Shown here in pieces: positions 10,341 to 21,898 of a DNA stretch of 64,000 nucleotides. A program made the position numbers and the translations under genes. Each line of letters opens with the position of its first letter. Position 1 is the first letter of the stretch. Under the pieces are notes generated by a model. It searched no databases and was not told the DNA's origin. It saw nothing but the letters and a program-made list of their open reading frames with translations. The stretch comes from Pleurotus djamor (taxonomy: Eukaryota > Basidiomycota > Agaricomycetes > Agaricales > Pleurotaceae), in NCBI GenBank assembly GCA_029747585.1, contig JAPEVF010000075.1:57917-121916 (forward strand). Direction: 5' to 3'.

Positions 10341-11370
10341 CTATGAGACTGAGATCCTGGCGAGTTTCCTCTCCAGACCACTGAGTTCCATATCCAATTC
10401 CGGCACGCAAAGCTGACCTAACCCAAGGTCGTGCAAGCGTGTCATTCGAAGGAGCATACTCAGGTATGCCCCGAGATCATTCTGAGGCGTGTCTTGGGTG
10501 GTCGGATCGAGGGTATTCAGTAGCTCCCAGCTAACGTCGTCAATTTCCTCGGTCATTCGACCCCAGGCCGACTTGATTGCTGCTGGGTGGCTCAAAGATG
10601 CAACAACAAAGCACACAGGGGAACCTAATGTTTTGATGTCAGTAGCGTCATACAGCACGATTAGGGGGGACGCACAGAGCCCACTGATTCTCTGTTCCTT
10701 CGACTGTTGGGGCGCCAAATATCGTGGAGTTGAGTCGTAGTCGTCGCCTATCAGAGGTGCTAATGTGTCTCCGAGGCGGTAGAGTCGTTGGCAAGACGGA
10801 CATATCCGACTTGTTGCTCGACTCTTGTTATACCAAAGAATCTAACGTGCGATGAGCAACCACGTATATACGAAGAGGATTATAGCGCACCAAAGCTAGG
10901 TCTTCAGGCAAGACTGTCATTAACATTTGCAGGACCTCTTCCTGAGCAAATTCGGCACACATGGGGTCATCGTAGGCAGGACGTTGGGCAAAGAAAGATG
11001 ACGAAAGGAACATGCGCGTGTTTCGTACGCGAGGTCCATTTCCTGGGTCGTAGATATATGGCTGCTTTAGCGCGACTTCAAAAGGGTCTTCAATCCCTGT
11101 CACAGTGGCTTCATCCAGACGAGTCGCGATGCGGTATGGTGTTGAATAAGAGTATTCCTCGACGTATTTAGGCTCTGCTATCGCTGTGTAGGCAGTCCCA
11201 TAGCCAAATGGCTCAAGGATGCCCGGTGGTGGCGTGATGATTTCTTGTGGTGACGGCGATGACGGCGAGCTCGAATCGTCGGTCTTTGGGTTTGACTTGG
11301 ATGCTTTGACCATCTTTTGGGATTTTCCTTGAGTGCGACGTTTCTTCTTTCCGTTGCAGGGACCGGGCAT
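10341..11370 (-). CDS. Orphan protein with CPxCQRLYRLGD motif
   Basis: The start at 11370 (MPGPCNGKKKRRTQGK) is the Met that begins the conserved-looking part; an upstream in-frame Met at 11511 is less likely. Three exons: a basic N-terminus, a Ser/Pro linker, and a body with EPFGYGTAYTAI and DDPMCAEFAQEEVLQML. An intron (donor near 10839) leads into RICPSCQRLYRLGD, and a second short intron joins SGLC to SPVCFVVASLSHPAAIKSAW. The protein ends in a helical Leu-rich segment (LSMLLRMTRLHDLGLGQL). Both splice junctions restore sensible sequence, so the gene looks intact. Several similar unnamed proteins exist in mushroom genomes. The CxxC pair could be half of a zinc site. Function unknown. Confidence 0.65.
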
Positions 11371-11601
11371 TGTGAAGGCTGTGGTAGGAAGAAGAGGGGA
11401 TAATATACGGTAGCTCGACAATGGTTGTTTGGCCAAGGTCGGGTGACAAACGGACGCGTCGGTCACAGCGTGACTGCTAGCTCTCACGGTCAATAAGCTG
11501 GAGTTTCCCACGGTAAGTAACCGAACAATGCAACACTTCGCCCTTTGTCTTATCTTTTATCCCTACGCGACTCGGACGCGATGCTGGTTCAGAGTTCACT
11601 C

Positions 11602-11799
11602 TGACTCTTATTATCCAACTGTAGCTGGGCTTTCAAACACAAATGAACCTTCAACTATCCAAATCTTCCACAATAAACCGGAGCGTCACTTAACCAACAC
11701 TGGACTCACTTCCGGGTACAGGTGCAGTTACGACTCAGAGAACGAAAACAAGTACCTCTAGTTGACTCATTTCTGGAACCGTCGTGTACTTATGACTCA
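11602..11799. promoter_or_regulatory. Cluster of TGACTC(A) motifs
   Basis: TGACTC at 11602-11607, and the full TGACTCA at 11763-11769 and 11793-11799. TGACTCA is the binding site of Gcn4/Cpc1-type bZIP factors, which commonly control amino-acid and tRNA-synthetase genes in fungi. They lie ~230-430 bp upstream of the orphan gene and ~900 bp upstream of LeuRS. Motif occurrence by chance is possible. Confidence 0.3.
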
Positions 11800-12506
11800 A
11801 TTGCTCAAACTTGGTCACCCTAGGCCTTATCTGTGGTTTGCACGGGTAAACAGAAGAAACCTATTCACCAGACTTCGCTGTTGTTCATGGCGGCGCTCGA
11901 TGGAGCCGCCCAACCCCGATATCCTTGCGTCTTCTCTGTGTATCTGTAATCTGTAACTCAGGGCGAAGCTTATCGAATACCAGCACCAAGAATTTATTCA
12001 ACCGTCTACCACCCGCGGTGGTGAGTCCAAGTTGATGTTGATGTTGATGTTGATCTTTGGCCTTCAGCGCCAGCATCTGCTTTTCTTGTGTTGCAACATG
12101 AAAATGTTAAGTGCGTACGTGGTACGTCGTCTCCATGGTCGTCGTCGGCTCACCATCTCTGGAATCCTCCTCTCCCGCTGCCGCTTGCTAACCCCCGCCC
12201 CCCCTGGCCGAGCAGACGTCTCTTCCGAGGGGACCAAGGGCCGCTCGAACCTTGTTGGAATGTCCCCGGCTCGAAGCTCCCCCATCAGCTTGTCTGGGGC
12301 AACAGACACAGTGGGATCCTTTTGGAGGTCCACATTTGGCCCCAGTCTTCCCGCCATTGAGAAGGAACTACTAGCCGTTTCAATGATGGAAGGAATGAGG
12401 ATACATACTTTTACATTTTACATCGTGCTTGTGTAGAGTACATGAACAAGGCTTAGATTATGATTGTCCCCTTCTCGAGGTCAAGGCCTCTCGATCTTGT
12501 CTCAAT

Positions 12507-12548
12507 TGACCCCTTTGACCACGTAGGGGCCGCGTCAAAGGGGGGTCA
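12507..12548. repeat. Imperfect inverted repeat upstream of LeuRS
   Basis: The left arm tgacccctttgac (12507-12519) is the complement of the right arm at 12534-12548, except for two extra G residues. The spacer is 14 nt. It lies ~150-190 bp before the LeuRS start codon, a promoter position. It could be a dimeric factor site or a hairpin. Confidence 0.6.
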
Positions 12549-12699
12549 CGCCAAGACACATCACTTGACGCGAACATTATCGATGCGTCTTCGCTGATTC
12601 GATTTCAAGATACTCAAATCACTCTCTTATCCGATTAGGATTCAAAATCCTTGTATATTATTATTCACGACTACCTCACGATTTCTCTCCACCGTTAGA

Positions 12700-15600
12700 A
12701 TGTCTCAAACCCTCGAACTTGCCCAGGTACGCCCGATGCTTTAGGTTCGCGCCGTTCCGAGGACTGAATCCGACGGAACATTGTAGACGGGCAAGCGGGA
12801 CTACCTGAAGGAACTCGAGGTGAAATACCAGGAGCGCTGGAGGGACGAAAAGCTCTTCGAGGTCAATGCACCAACGCCGGCCGAGATGGCGGGTCTCTCA
12901 AAAGCAGAAATCAAGGAAAAGTTTCCAAAGTGGTTCGGAAACTTTCCCTACCCGTACATGAATGGATCTCTTCATCTCGGACATGCTTTTACGATTTCCA
13001 AGATTGAATTCAACGCTGGGTACCAGAGGATGCTCGGGAAGAGGGTGCTTTTCCCCCATGGCTTCCATGTAACGGGGATGCCTATAAAGGTGTGTGACAC
13101 GGTTGGTTTATATTCGGGATCCATTAATGACCTGAACCAGGCATCTGCAGACAAAATCATCCGCGAAATGGAACTCTTCGGACCAGATTTCGAAAAGTAC
13201 GAGGAAATTCACTTGAAGGCGGAGGAGGAAGACGTGGTCGGATCGACACCTGTCGAGACCAGCGACGCGCCTGGGTCTGTCGCTGCTGAGCACGTCAAGG
13301 TGGCTTTGGAAAACAAATCAAAGGCGAAGAAGGGCAAACTTCAGGCAAAATCGACTGGTCACACTTACCAGTTCCAAATCATGGATTCCATTGGTGTTCC
13401 CCGTGCCGAAATCAAGAAATTCGCGGACCCTCAGCACTGGCTCACTTACTTCCCACCCATCGCTGTCACTGACAACAATTCCCTCGGCTCTCGAATTGAC
13501 TGGCGTCGCTCTTTCCTAACGACCCCAGTGAACCCGTACTATGACGCCTTCGTTCGGTGGCAGGTCAACAAACTACACAGACTGGGCAAAATCAAATTCG
13601 GCGAGCGGTATACTATCTACAGTCCAAAAGATGGCCAACCATGCATGGATCACGATCGTTCCGATGGTGAAGGTGTCGGGCCTCAGGAATACACCGCTGT
13701 CAAGATGCGCGTCTTGGAATGGAGCCAGGGAGCGAAGGGCGAGGTCGAGGGCAAAGTTGGTGGTCGGAATGTCTTTTTGGTTGCTGCAACCCTCCGCCCG
13801 GAAACCATGCACGTTTTCTTTTATCCGTCCTTATTCACTAAGTTTAACATTCTGTCAGGTACGGCCAGACGAACTGTTTTGTCGGAACGGACATCAAATA
13901 CGGCGTCTATGCGGTCAACGACACAGATGCCTACCTTTGCACCGAACGTGCCGCACGTAATATGGCTTTCCAAGGTGTCTTCACTCCTCGCGGACAATAT
14001 GAGAAGTTACTGGACATTGATGGTAGCAAAATTGTCGGAACCAAGATCAAAGCCCCCTTTGCCATCAACCCGGAAGTCTATGTTCTCCCTATGGACAACG
14101 TCCTTGCTACCAAGGTCTGCCAGCTCCCCTTCCAGCCAAAATCTACTCCTTACTGACCTTTATCAGGGAACCGGTGTCGTCACATCGGTCCCCTCCGACT
14201 CCCCAGACGATTTCCAAACACTTACCGATCTCCGCAAGAAACCCGAGTTCTACAAGATCGACCCATCATGGGCGGCCATCGACCCCGTTCCTGTTATCAA
14301 CACACCCACGTACGGCGACCTCACAGCACCATCGATCGTCAAGCAGTTGAAGATCCAGTCTCAGAAGGACACGAAGCAGCTTGCCGAAGCCAAGGAACTC
14401 GCTTATAAGGAAGGGTTTTACAATGGTGTTATGTTGGTGGGCGCGTACAAGGGCGAAAGCGTGATCGACGCGAAGCCAAAAGTCCGGAAGGAGATGATTG
14501 ATGCTGGTGAAGCGTTTGCGTATGCTGAACCAGAGGGCATGGTTATCAGTCGGAGTGCGGATGAGTGTGTTGTTGCTTTGATGGACCAGTGGTACTTGGA
14601 TTACGGAGAAGAACATTGGAGAAAGCAAGTTGAAGGGTATGTTGTCTCAACCACGTCAAACTTCATCATGGAAGTAACAACCTTGATGACTTCAGGTTGC
14701 TCACGAAGATGGAACTGTACTCTCCTGAGACACGGAACTCGTTCGAGAAGACCCTTGCTTGGTTGAACCAATGGGCTTGTGCTCGCACATACGGACTGGG
14801 CTCTGTTCTTCCTTGGGATCCTCAATTCCTCGTTGAATCGCTCAGTGACTCGACAATCTACATGGCTTACTACACAGTCGCACAACTCCTCCATGGTATG
14901 TCAAAGTTCCTTCCTAGTTCCTTCTTTGATACCACTTTTTGCTGCAGATTCTTCCATCGATGGCAGCAAACCCGGACCTCTCGGTATCACTGCTGACCAA
15001 ATGACGGACGAAATCTGGGAATACGTCTTCTGTGATGGTCCCTTCCCCGACCCTTCTCCCCTCTCCCGCGAGAAAGCCGATGCCCTCAAACATGAATACT
15101 CCTACTTCTATCCCTTCGACATTCGTTCTTCCGCCAAGGATCTCGTCCCTAACCATCTTACCTTCGCCCTCTACAACCACGCTGCCATTTTCCCCGAGGA
15201 TAAATGGCCTCTCAGCATGCGTACCAATGGACATCTCCTGCTCAATGGCAAGAAGATGAGTAAGAGTACGGGTAACTCGATGACGCTGAAGGAGGCTATC
15301 GAGAAGTTCGGTGCGGATGCTACGAGGTTGAGCTTGGCAGATGCGGGTGATGGTATCGAGGACGCCAATTTTGATGAGAAAACGGCCAATGCGAACATCC
15401 TCCGAGTCCATACGCTCCTTCTGTGGTGCGATGAAATGGTCAAGGATGCAGCGAACCTGCGCCATGGTCCAAAGAACTCTTACCATGACCAGGTTTTCGA
15501 GCATGAGATCAACGATTTGATCAACATCACGCAAGGCCATTATGGGGCGTAAGTTCGCCGCCCCACCCTTCCTAAAGTACGGTGCTCACTAACCCTCTTC

Positions 15601-16458
15601 ATTAGGACTAATTACAAGGATGCCCTGAAGTACGGTTTCTATGAGCTACAAACTGCTCGTGATTGGTACCGTGAAGTCACTCAGGACATTGGCATGCACG
15701 TTGACCTCGTCATGTACTGGATCCGGGTCGCTGCTCTCCTTGCTTGCCCCATTGCCCCTCACTTCGGCGAACACATCTACTCAACTATCCTCAAATCCCC
15801 CGAATCAATACAAAAAGCCCGTTGGCCCACACCCGCTGAACCTGTCGATCGCTCCATCATCGAAAGTGGCCAGTACATGCGTGGTCTCATCAAGACCATC
15901 CGTGATGCTGAAGTCGCTTTGGTCAAGATGATGAGCCGAATGAAGGGCAAGAATGCCAGTAGCGCCCCTCCATTTGACCCTAAGAAACCGAAAAGCGTCA
16001 GGATTTATGTTGCTACTGCATTCCCTGAGTGGCAAGATACCTGTGTCGCGATTATTAAGGAGGCTTACTCAGAGGAGACCGACAAGGTGGATGATGCCAA
16101 GGTCAAGCAGTTGCTCGCTGCACAAGGTTTGATCAAGGACAAACGCGCTATGCCTTTCATCCAGGCTTTCAAGGTAGATCACATTGATTTTCTGATGATT
16201 TCCCCTGAACTCAATGCCCCATAGAAACGCATGGCCCAATTTGGTGCTCAGACTGCTTTCCGGCGAACTTTGCCCTTCTCCGAAGGAGCCGTCCTGAAGG
16301 AGATCGCACCTTANTTCAAGAAATCGCTGAACCTTATCGACGTCGAAGTTCTCTCTGTCGACGAAGCTATGCAGCGTATNGAGGAACCTGGGTTCACGAA
16401 GAGTATCATCGATACATCAGAACCCGGCAATCCAGCATTTGAATATAGAAATGTTTGA
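12700..16458 (+). CDS. CDC60: Cytosolic leucine--tRNA ligase
   Basis: Nine exons give 1108 residues: 12700-12726, 12787-13089, 13141-13808, 13859-14114, 14167-14636, 14696-14895, 14948-15548, 15606-16173 and 16225-16458. It charges tRNA-Leu in the cytosol. The class I signature HIGH is HLGH in [14 protein letters not shown] near residue 80, and KMSKS is in [13 protein letters not shown]. The CP1 editing domain shows the Thr-rich [15 protein letters not shown] and LRPETMYGQTN. The length and the GMPIK-A-ADK junction match the eukaryotic/archaeal type. The third intron needs a GC donor (13809-13810). Two Ns fall near the 3' end (16314, 16380). The first exon is only nine codons (MSQTLELAQ). Confidence 0.95.
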
Positions 16459-16858
16459 AAAAGTTTTGGTTGGTAATTTAGTAGAAACATCTTCACTTTG
16501 CTTTTCGCTACATCAGGCCTAATATAATGATTGTACCACCTTTTGGCCTCCGTCACGGTCATATCTCGCCTCAAGGTATGGATCTCCATTATCCGTGGTG
16601 CACACTGAAGCACCAAATGACGCGCCCAAAGGTATGAACACGCCATCCTTTCCCAGGGATTTGTACCTCGCAGCCAGGCACCAAACCGCACCATAGCAAG
16701 TGAGAAGTGGTCGGTGATCTCAGATGCAATCCCCGTCTCGNNGGNAGGCCACACCTCAGTTGTAACGGCTACCAACTATCTAGGAAGTATTTCTTGGACC
16801 CTGTCTTCATGTCTTCTTTGTGTAACTTCCCTCTTGATATTCCCTCCTAGCTAGTAGC
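16459..16858. other. Intergenic, LeuRS 3' end to membrane gene
   Basis: Holds the LeuRS 3' UTR and the promoter of the next gene. A few Ns (16741-16745). No exon was recognised. Confidence 0.4.
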
Positions 16859-18530
16859 ATGGGTACCAACCTCACCGTTGACGATCATAGTCCTATGATT
16901 CACTTTGAACCTCGAGATGCATGGTTTAGCGGCAACGGTCCTTCAGACGTAGACGAGGCCGTCTTGCGGTGAGTCGATTTCATCCCATCGCTGAAACTGA
17001 AAGTCAACATAATTCCGATAGGTATTCCAGTCGCACATTTATGGNATGTCGTACAGTAAAGTGTGCAGCAACATTTCAGTTCAGTGGAACGGCCGTCTTC
17101 GTTTTCGGTGCCAAGAGGGACAATCATGGTACATGATTTCATTCTTAGAGTCCTCTGCAATTTCTAACAACGTTGGCATCAATACAGGTCGATACCAAGT
17201 CATTCTCGATGGCAAAACACATCCATCTGATGGCCATGGCAGGCCTGAACTCTTTCACACACTTCTTTTCTCAGCGATTAGCCTCCCTAACGGTGCCCAC
17301 ACTTTGAGCCTANCCAATTTAGAAGATGGACTATACCTCGACCTAGACGAAGTAACACATATGCTCCCATCATTTACGTCGTCGTATAACTGACCTCTCG
17401 CATAGATCNTATGGACGACTGCAGCCAATATCGATCCCCCGAAACAGTATAGGGTTCTACACTCTAATCCGTCCCTCACCCGTAATCCAGCGTTGGCCTG
17501 GGAGCAGTTNGCTCGCGATACGGACAAATCGTTTGATGGATCTGTATTGTAAGCCCAGATCATTATATACGATCATGCGACCTACTTACACTCAGGTTTA
17601 AGAACGACAAATGTCTCTAATGCGTCCCTTTCTCTAGATTTCTTCGTCAGTAATCCATCATAGGTGCAACCACAGGTCACTCCAACGTACCACTTTAGGG
17701 AGTTTTCATTGAAGTCTTTGGACAAGTCGATGTTGATGCCGGCAACTATCAGGTTCAGATAGATGATCAAAAGCCCGTTTCATTTTCTGCCTCCTGGGAC
17801 CAATTCGCGCAGCAAACCCGACTATTCTATGTTGATGATCTCGCCCATGGGCCCCACAAGTTGATCATTGTCAATGTCCCAACTACTTCTGGAAATCGAT
17901 TGTACATTGAGTACATCATGGTCTCGTCTGAGTCGACGGATCTAACGACGTCGGTCAGGCAGTCCGGTCCAACATACACTAGCATCCATGAGTATATCAC
18001 TCCTGTGTCNTTNCCGGCTGTTACTCACCAATATCTATAGGTTTAAATCGGTGGAGCCTTCAAGCTCCCCAAGTGTTTCATCTTCATCGTCGATACCCAC
18101 ANTCGAAGGAACAACATCCTATAATAGCCCAAAGCCAAGCCTTAATAGTGGTNTCATTACCGCGATCGCGGTCGGAGCTGCTTCCTTCGTCGTTATCATC
18201 TCTTCTGCAGTGTTTTGGCTGTGGAAACGAACTCAGCTACGTGTAACACTTCCAGNGTCCAAGATACCCCTTGCGCCTCAGCTGCCGCGTCCNAACCATG
18301 CCCAATATTGGACACCTAGCCAAATTTGCTCAGACCNCCGTTTCACCGCTATATCGGGTAGCAATTTCGCGCTAGCGAGCACTAGCTCTCACACTGGAGA
18401 AGACACTGAATATNCCACCACCTTGCCCTCGAGGGTAGTTAGGGTGAACGATCTGCGTCAATTATGGGCGGAGAAGCGGCGTCAGGCCGATGTACAGCCA
18501 GTAGCTAGCACATCGNATGCACCCGGCTAG
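16859..18530 (+). CDS. Two-ectodomain membrane protein, divergent solo member D
   Basis: Same architecture as the module membrane genes but much diverged. It starts MGTNLTVDDHSPMIHFEP. Ectodomain 1 has FQFSGTAVFVFGAKRDNHG and YQVILDGKTHPSDGHG, followed by WTTAANIDPP. Ectodomain 2 has VFGQVDVDAGNYQVQIDDQ, FYVDDLAHGPHKL and NRLYIEY. A Ser-rich stalk, a TM helix (ITAIAVGAASFVVIISSAVF) and WLWKR follow. The tail lacks the PPSY ending. Introns sit at the same domain joints as in copy B (for example 16969-17031 and 17107-17187). Several single Ns interrupt the codons, so the exact product is uncertain, but no clear frameshift is seen. No coiled-coil partner is next to it. Confidence 0.75.
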
Positions 18531-18756
18531 GCCCACCAGTCAACCCGGCTAGATATGGAACTGAAATCTAATTATGTACNGAAAACGATGTCAGACTGAA
18601 ACCATGATGAAGTGTTCGTTTTTNGAAAGGCNTTCAAGCTTGGCATACAATTGGCATACNANNGATAGTCGTAGGGGTCGTGAAGTCGTAACGCCTCGAG
18701 CGCATAAAATGATGCGCGAGGATAGTCTACAAAAAGCAAAAGATCTAGAAATACAT

Positions 18757-20609
18757 TCAGTAAGTGTANTAGAAACCGGGGCGGCCTTCAATGGGCGGGG
18801 CTCGGCCTTCCCGGACGGCTTTGTTCTTGAAGTAATAATAAGTCGAATTCATAGCAACGACAACGATGATGAGAAGCATTGAACCAATCGAAACCCATAC
18901 TGAAAAGAGGAGCGTGCGTGAGATTCAATACAAGTGTAGTAGGACGAAATTGTGCGTACAGCCAAGTCGGTATCTTGGAGCATCTTGAACACGGAATGTC
19001 AGTGATGCGATAACACCACCGACACCCCCGCCTCCAGCCACTAGCGCGGTCGCGTACGCACGCTTAGTGTGNCCACAGACGTTGTTCTGGAGGTAGCCCA
19101 GACAGGCGGGGACGGTGGATTGCCCCGTAAGTCCTAAGAAGACGCCGAANTAACGAACGGCGTTGTTGGAATGGAAGGCCGTCTAGGCAAGCAAAGTAAG
19201 CGAGTGTTTCAAACGGCAAGGAGTGAATGACTTACCAAAGACAGTCCAGTGAGAGAGACGACACACATGAAGACGATGAATGGTGCACGAACACCCCACC
19301 TGTCACTGAGGATAGCCATGCCAAGGGAGGTGAATGCAGAGACAATGGCNGGNGGGGTACTAAGGAGCTGCGCATTGAAGGAGGAATATCCCATTCCCTG
19401 AACCAGAATAATGGGTAGGAAGTACGAGAAAACCTAAAAGACGATTGAGTGTCGGACGATCGGAATCGTTGTCAGAAGGGAACTCACGTAGCCGATGACG
19501 CAGCCAGCACCGAAGATAACAGCGAACGACCACAAGTGGATATCAANCACATAAGTCCANAACTTGGCCCATGTCCAAGGGTCAGACTCTGCGTCAGAAC
19601 GATCCTTGTTGATGCGATCTAACACAAAGGTTGTTTCTTCAGCAGTCAGAAACTTGTTCTTGTCTGGGAAATCTTGCACGAGCAAGAGACCCAAGATGCC
19701 GACAACGACGGTAATCAGACCATAAAATATCTACAATCAAAGAAAGAGCTCGTTTANTANTGCGTGCTAGAGANTGGCNCATTTCTTNACTCACAAAGAT
19801 CCATTGCCATCCGTTCAAACCCTGAGTGCCAGCCATTCTCGAGATAAGACCNGCGATGGTAGACGAAAAAGCAGCAATGATTCCACAAATCGAGTAAAAN
19901 GCAGTGAGACGCGTCTGAACCTCGCGGCGCAGATACCAAGTGCTGATGATGTAGACACAAGTAGGGAAGGAGCCAGCTTCCAGAAGTCCAAGGAGAACGC
20001 GACATATGACGAGGTGCCACCAGGAAGTCAGGAAACCTGGTCGGTGGGGTCAGTCGAGAGACATCATCAGGATGATGTCACGAACCCATTCCGATCATTA
20101 GTATGCCCCAACAGGTGACGATCGTGCCGAGCTAGACACAGCAACATCAACAGNGAGTACAGAGCAACAGACACAAAAATACTTACCCAACGCGCAGCAC
20201 CTACCCGGCGAACCAAAATATTGGAAGGTAGTTCGAAGATAACATAGCTAGAATCGGCGGCGAGATCAATGAAAAATCGGAAAGGAAAGCAAAAAGACCA
20301 ACGGCAGGAAGAAGATGAGCACGGCGAGGGAGTAGCGCGTGCCCACCCGGAGCTCAAGATCATCCGCCATCCCAGAAACATAGGCGTTGCTATACGGGCA
20401 NTATGAGGAAGGTACGGNAAGCAGTGTTNAATAGTCACGTACGCAATATTGACGCGATCGACTAAAGANATACAATAGATGATCCCAAGGATAGGCAGGA
20501 TGTGGAGGTCGATCTTCCGCACGATACGTTTCGTATAGGACGCGTCGGCATCGCTGCGTGGGAGCTCCTCGACAATGGAGTCGGCAGATGCTTTCTCAGA
20601 GATGGACAT
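18757..20609 (-). CDS. MFS transporter, anion:cation symporter (allantoate permease-like) family
   Basis: The N-terminus is cytoplasmic (MSISEKASADSIVEEL), then KIDLHILPILGIIYC and LVDRVNIAY, the TM1 signature of the ACS/Dal5 family. TM regions continue with SLAVLIFF, FELPSNILVRRVGAARW, NGWQWIFV, the central loop FLTAEETTFVLDRINKD, SFAVIFGAGCVIGYV, and AIVSAFTSLGMAILSDRWG (motif A-like in the C-half). The last exon ends NSTYYYFKNKAVREG and a tail ending YTY before the stop at 18757-18759. It imports small organic acids or vitamins across the plasma membrane; the substrate is not predictable. Many introns and Ns make the exon map approximate, but all expected blocks are present in order. Confidence 0.82.
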
Positions 20610-21898
20610 GGAGGAACTACAGCCACGGGAAGCTGCACATTTCCGAGGGTANACAACGTCGCTTTATAGGTGAAAACAAGGGAATCGGGCGGTTGGATCG
20701 AATCATCCTGCTAGGATAGACATTTCTATGTGCCTTTCCAGTAGTAAAGTGAATGCTTCCGGTATTGGCGCATGCCTTGGGTACCTGTGGGTATCTAGGT
20801 CCAGTCCTTGAGTAAATGCTTCCGCTAAACACTTTCTCTGCATGGAAGGCAGCGACCCTATGACCCGCACGTGGGTTTACATTGTGGACCTGCGACTTAT
20901 CGGCTGCAATGGAGTTCCGAACACCAATACACCAGCCTTATCTGCGGAATAGAGAGTCACTGAGATTGACCCTCTTCGCTAGTTTGACATAATTGACAGC
21001 CAATGTCAGCACGAGAGGGTGATAAATGAGGAAACGGACATCCCTGGTTTTGATTGTTCGTTGAATCGGGTACGATTAGACATGATTGGGTAGGCTCAGG
21101 ACCGGGGGCATGAAAAATGGATGATTCGCATAGAACTCATCGCAAGAGCAGGCAGGGGGCGGCGCATAAGGATCGGTTGTTGGTTCCGGGGCAGAGTGAG
21201 TATTTTATGCAAATCATGGAATCTCAGGACTCTTCGCGTACGCTCGCGTTCGTAGTGAAAGTCGATGTAGTGAGTCCAATGGCGGTCCAGANGTTGGGCA
21301 TTCATTTAAAGAGCTCAGCTCGGTGGAAAGTGAGGGCCATGTCTGGGTAAAGCACGATGTGTAGCATNGCATGCTAGCGAAGAAAGCAACCGAGCGTCGG
21401 GCATGTGTTAAGCCNCCGAACGAGGTCAGACGTCGGTGGACAAAACCCACGAGCAGTCATGGGCCCTACACGTTCGAGTAACGAATATCGTCTTGCCCGA
21501 TAGGTGATCTAGTTGTAGTCTGCCTAGAGTCAAGGTNACAGTCGCACTCCTTCGAGAGAAAGATAGATATCATAGATGAGTATCCGGATGAAGAAGGGGA
21601 CAATGAGAAACGTACTTGAGCTTGATTGCCGAGAGCGTTTTCCATCACATCAGGAAAGGAAACGTATCCAAAATCCAGAAGATCCACAGGCTCGCGAACG
21701 AATCGGCCTCTCGCCGAAAGCGTCAAGCACATTAGTAAAACCAATCCGTCAAATTATCTATAGACCACACAGATAAGGGGGTATTCACGATCTTGAAGTA
21801 CAAGTAGAGGTAGATGTTCAGGTTGAATCGCGGGGGTAGTAGTATTATGAGCAACAAGTAGCACACGCCAGTGAAGGTGGACGTAGATGTCCTATCCT
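20610..21898. other. Intergenic with a possible orphan exon
   Basis: Mostly without coding signal. On the minus strand at about 21616-21717 an open stretch flanked by a plausible AG acceptor and GTACGT donor reads ...VDLLDFGYVSFPDVMENALG..., which looks protein-like, but no neighbouring exons could be joined to it. Ns are present. The 5' part is probably the MFS promoter. Confidence 0.3.

Larger units (their letters stand above)
11371..12699. other. Divergent intergenic region before LeuRS
   Basis: About 1.3 kb between the orphan gene (minus strand) and LeuRS (plus strand), so it should hold both promoters. It contains a (gttgat)x4 microsatellite at 12031-12054, three TGACTC motifs and an imperfect inverted repeat, listed separately. 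Short ORFs here show no protein-like conservation. Confidence 0.45.

Noticed and set aside
14914..15540. 208-codon minus-strand frame inside LeuRS
   Set aside because: Antisense shadow of a long LeuRS exon containing the KMSKS loop.
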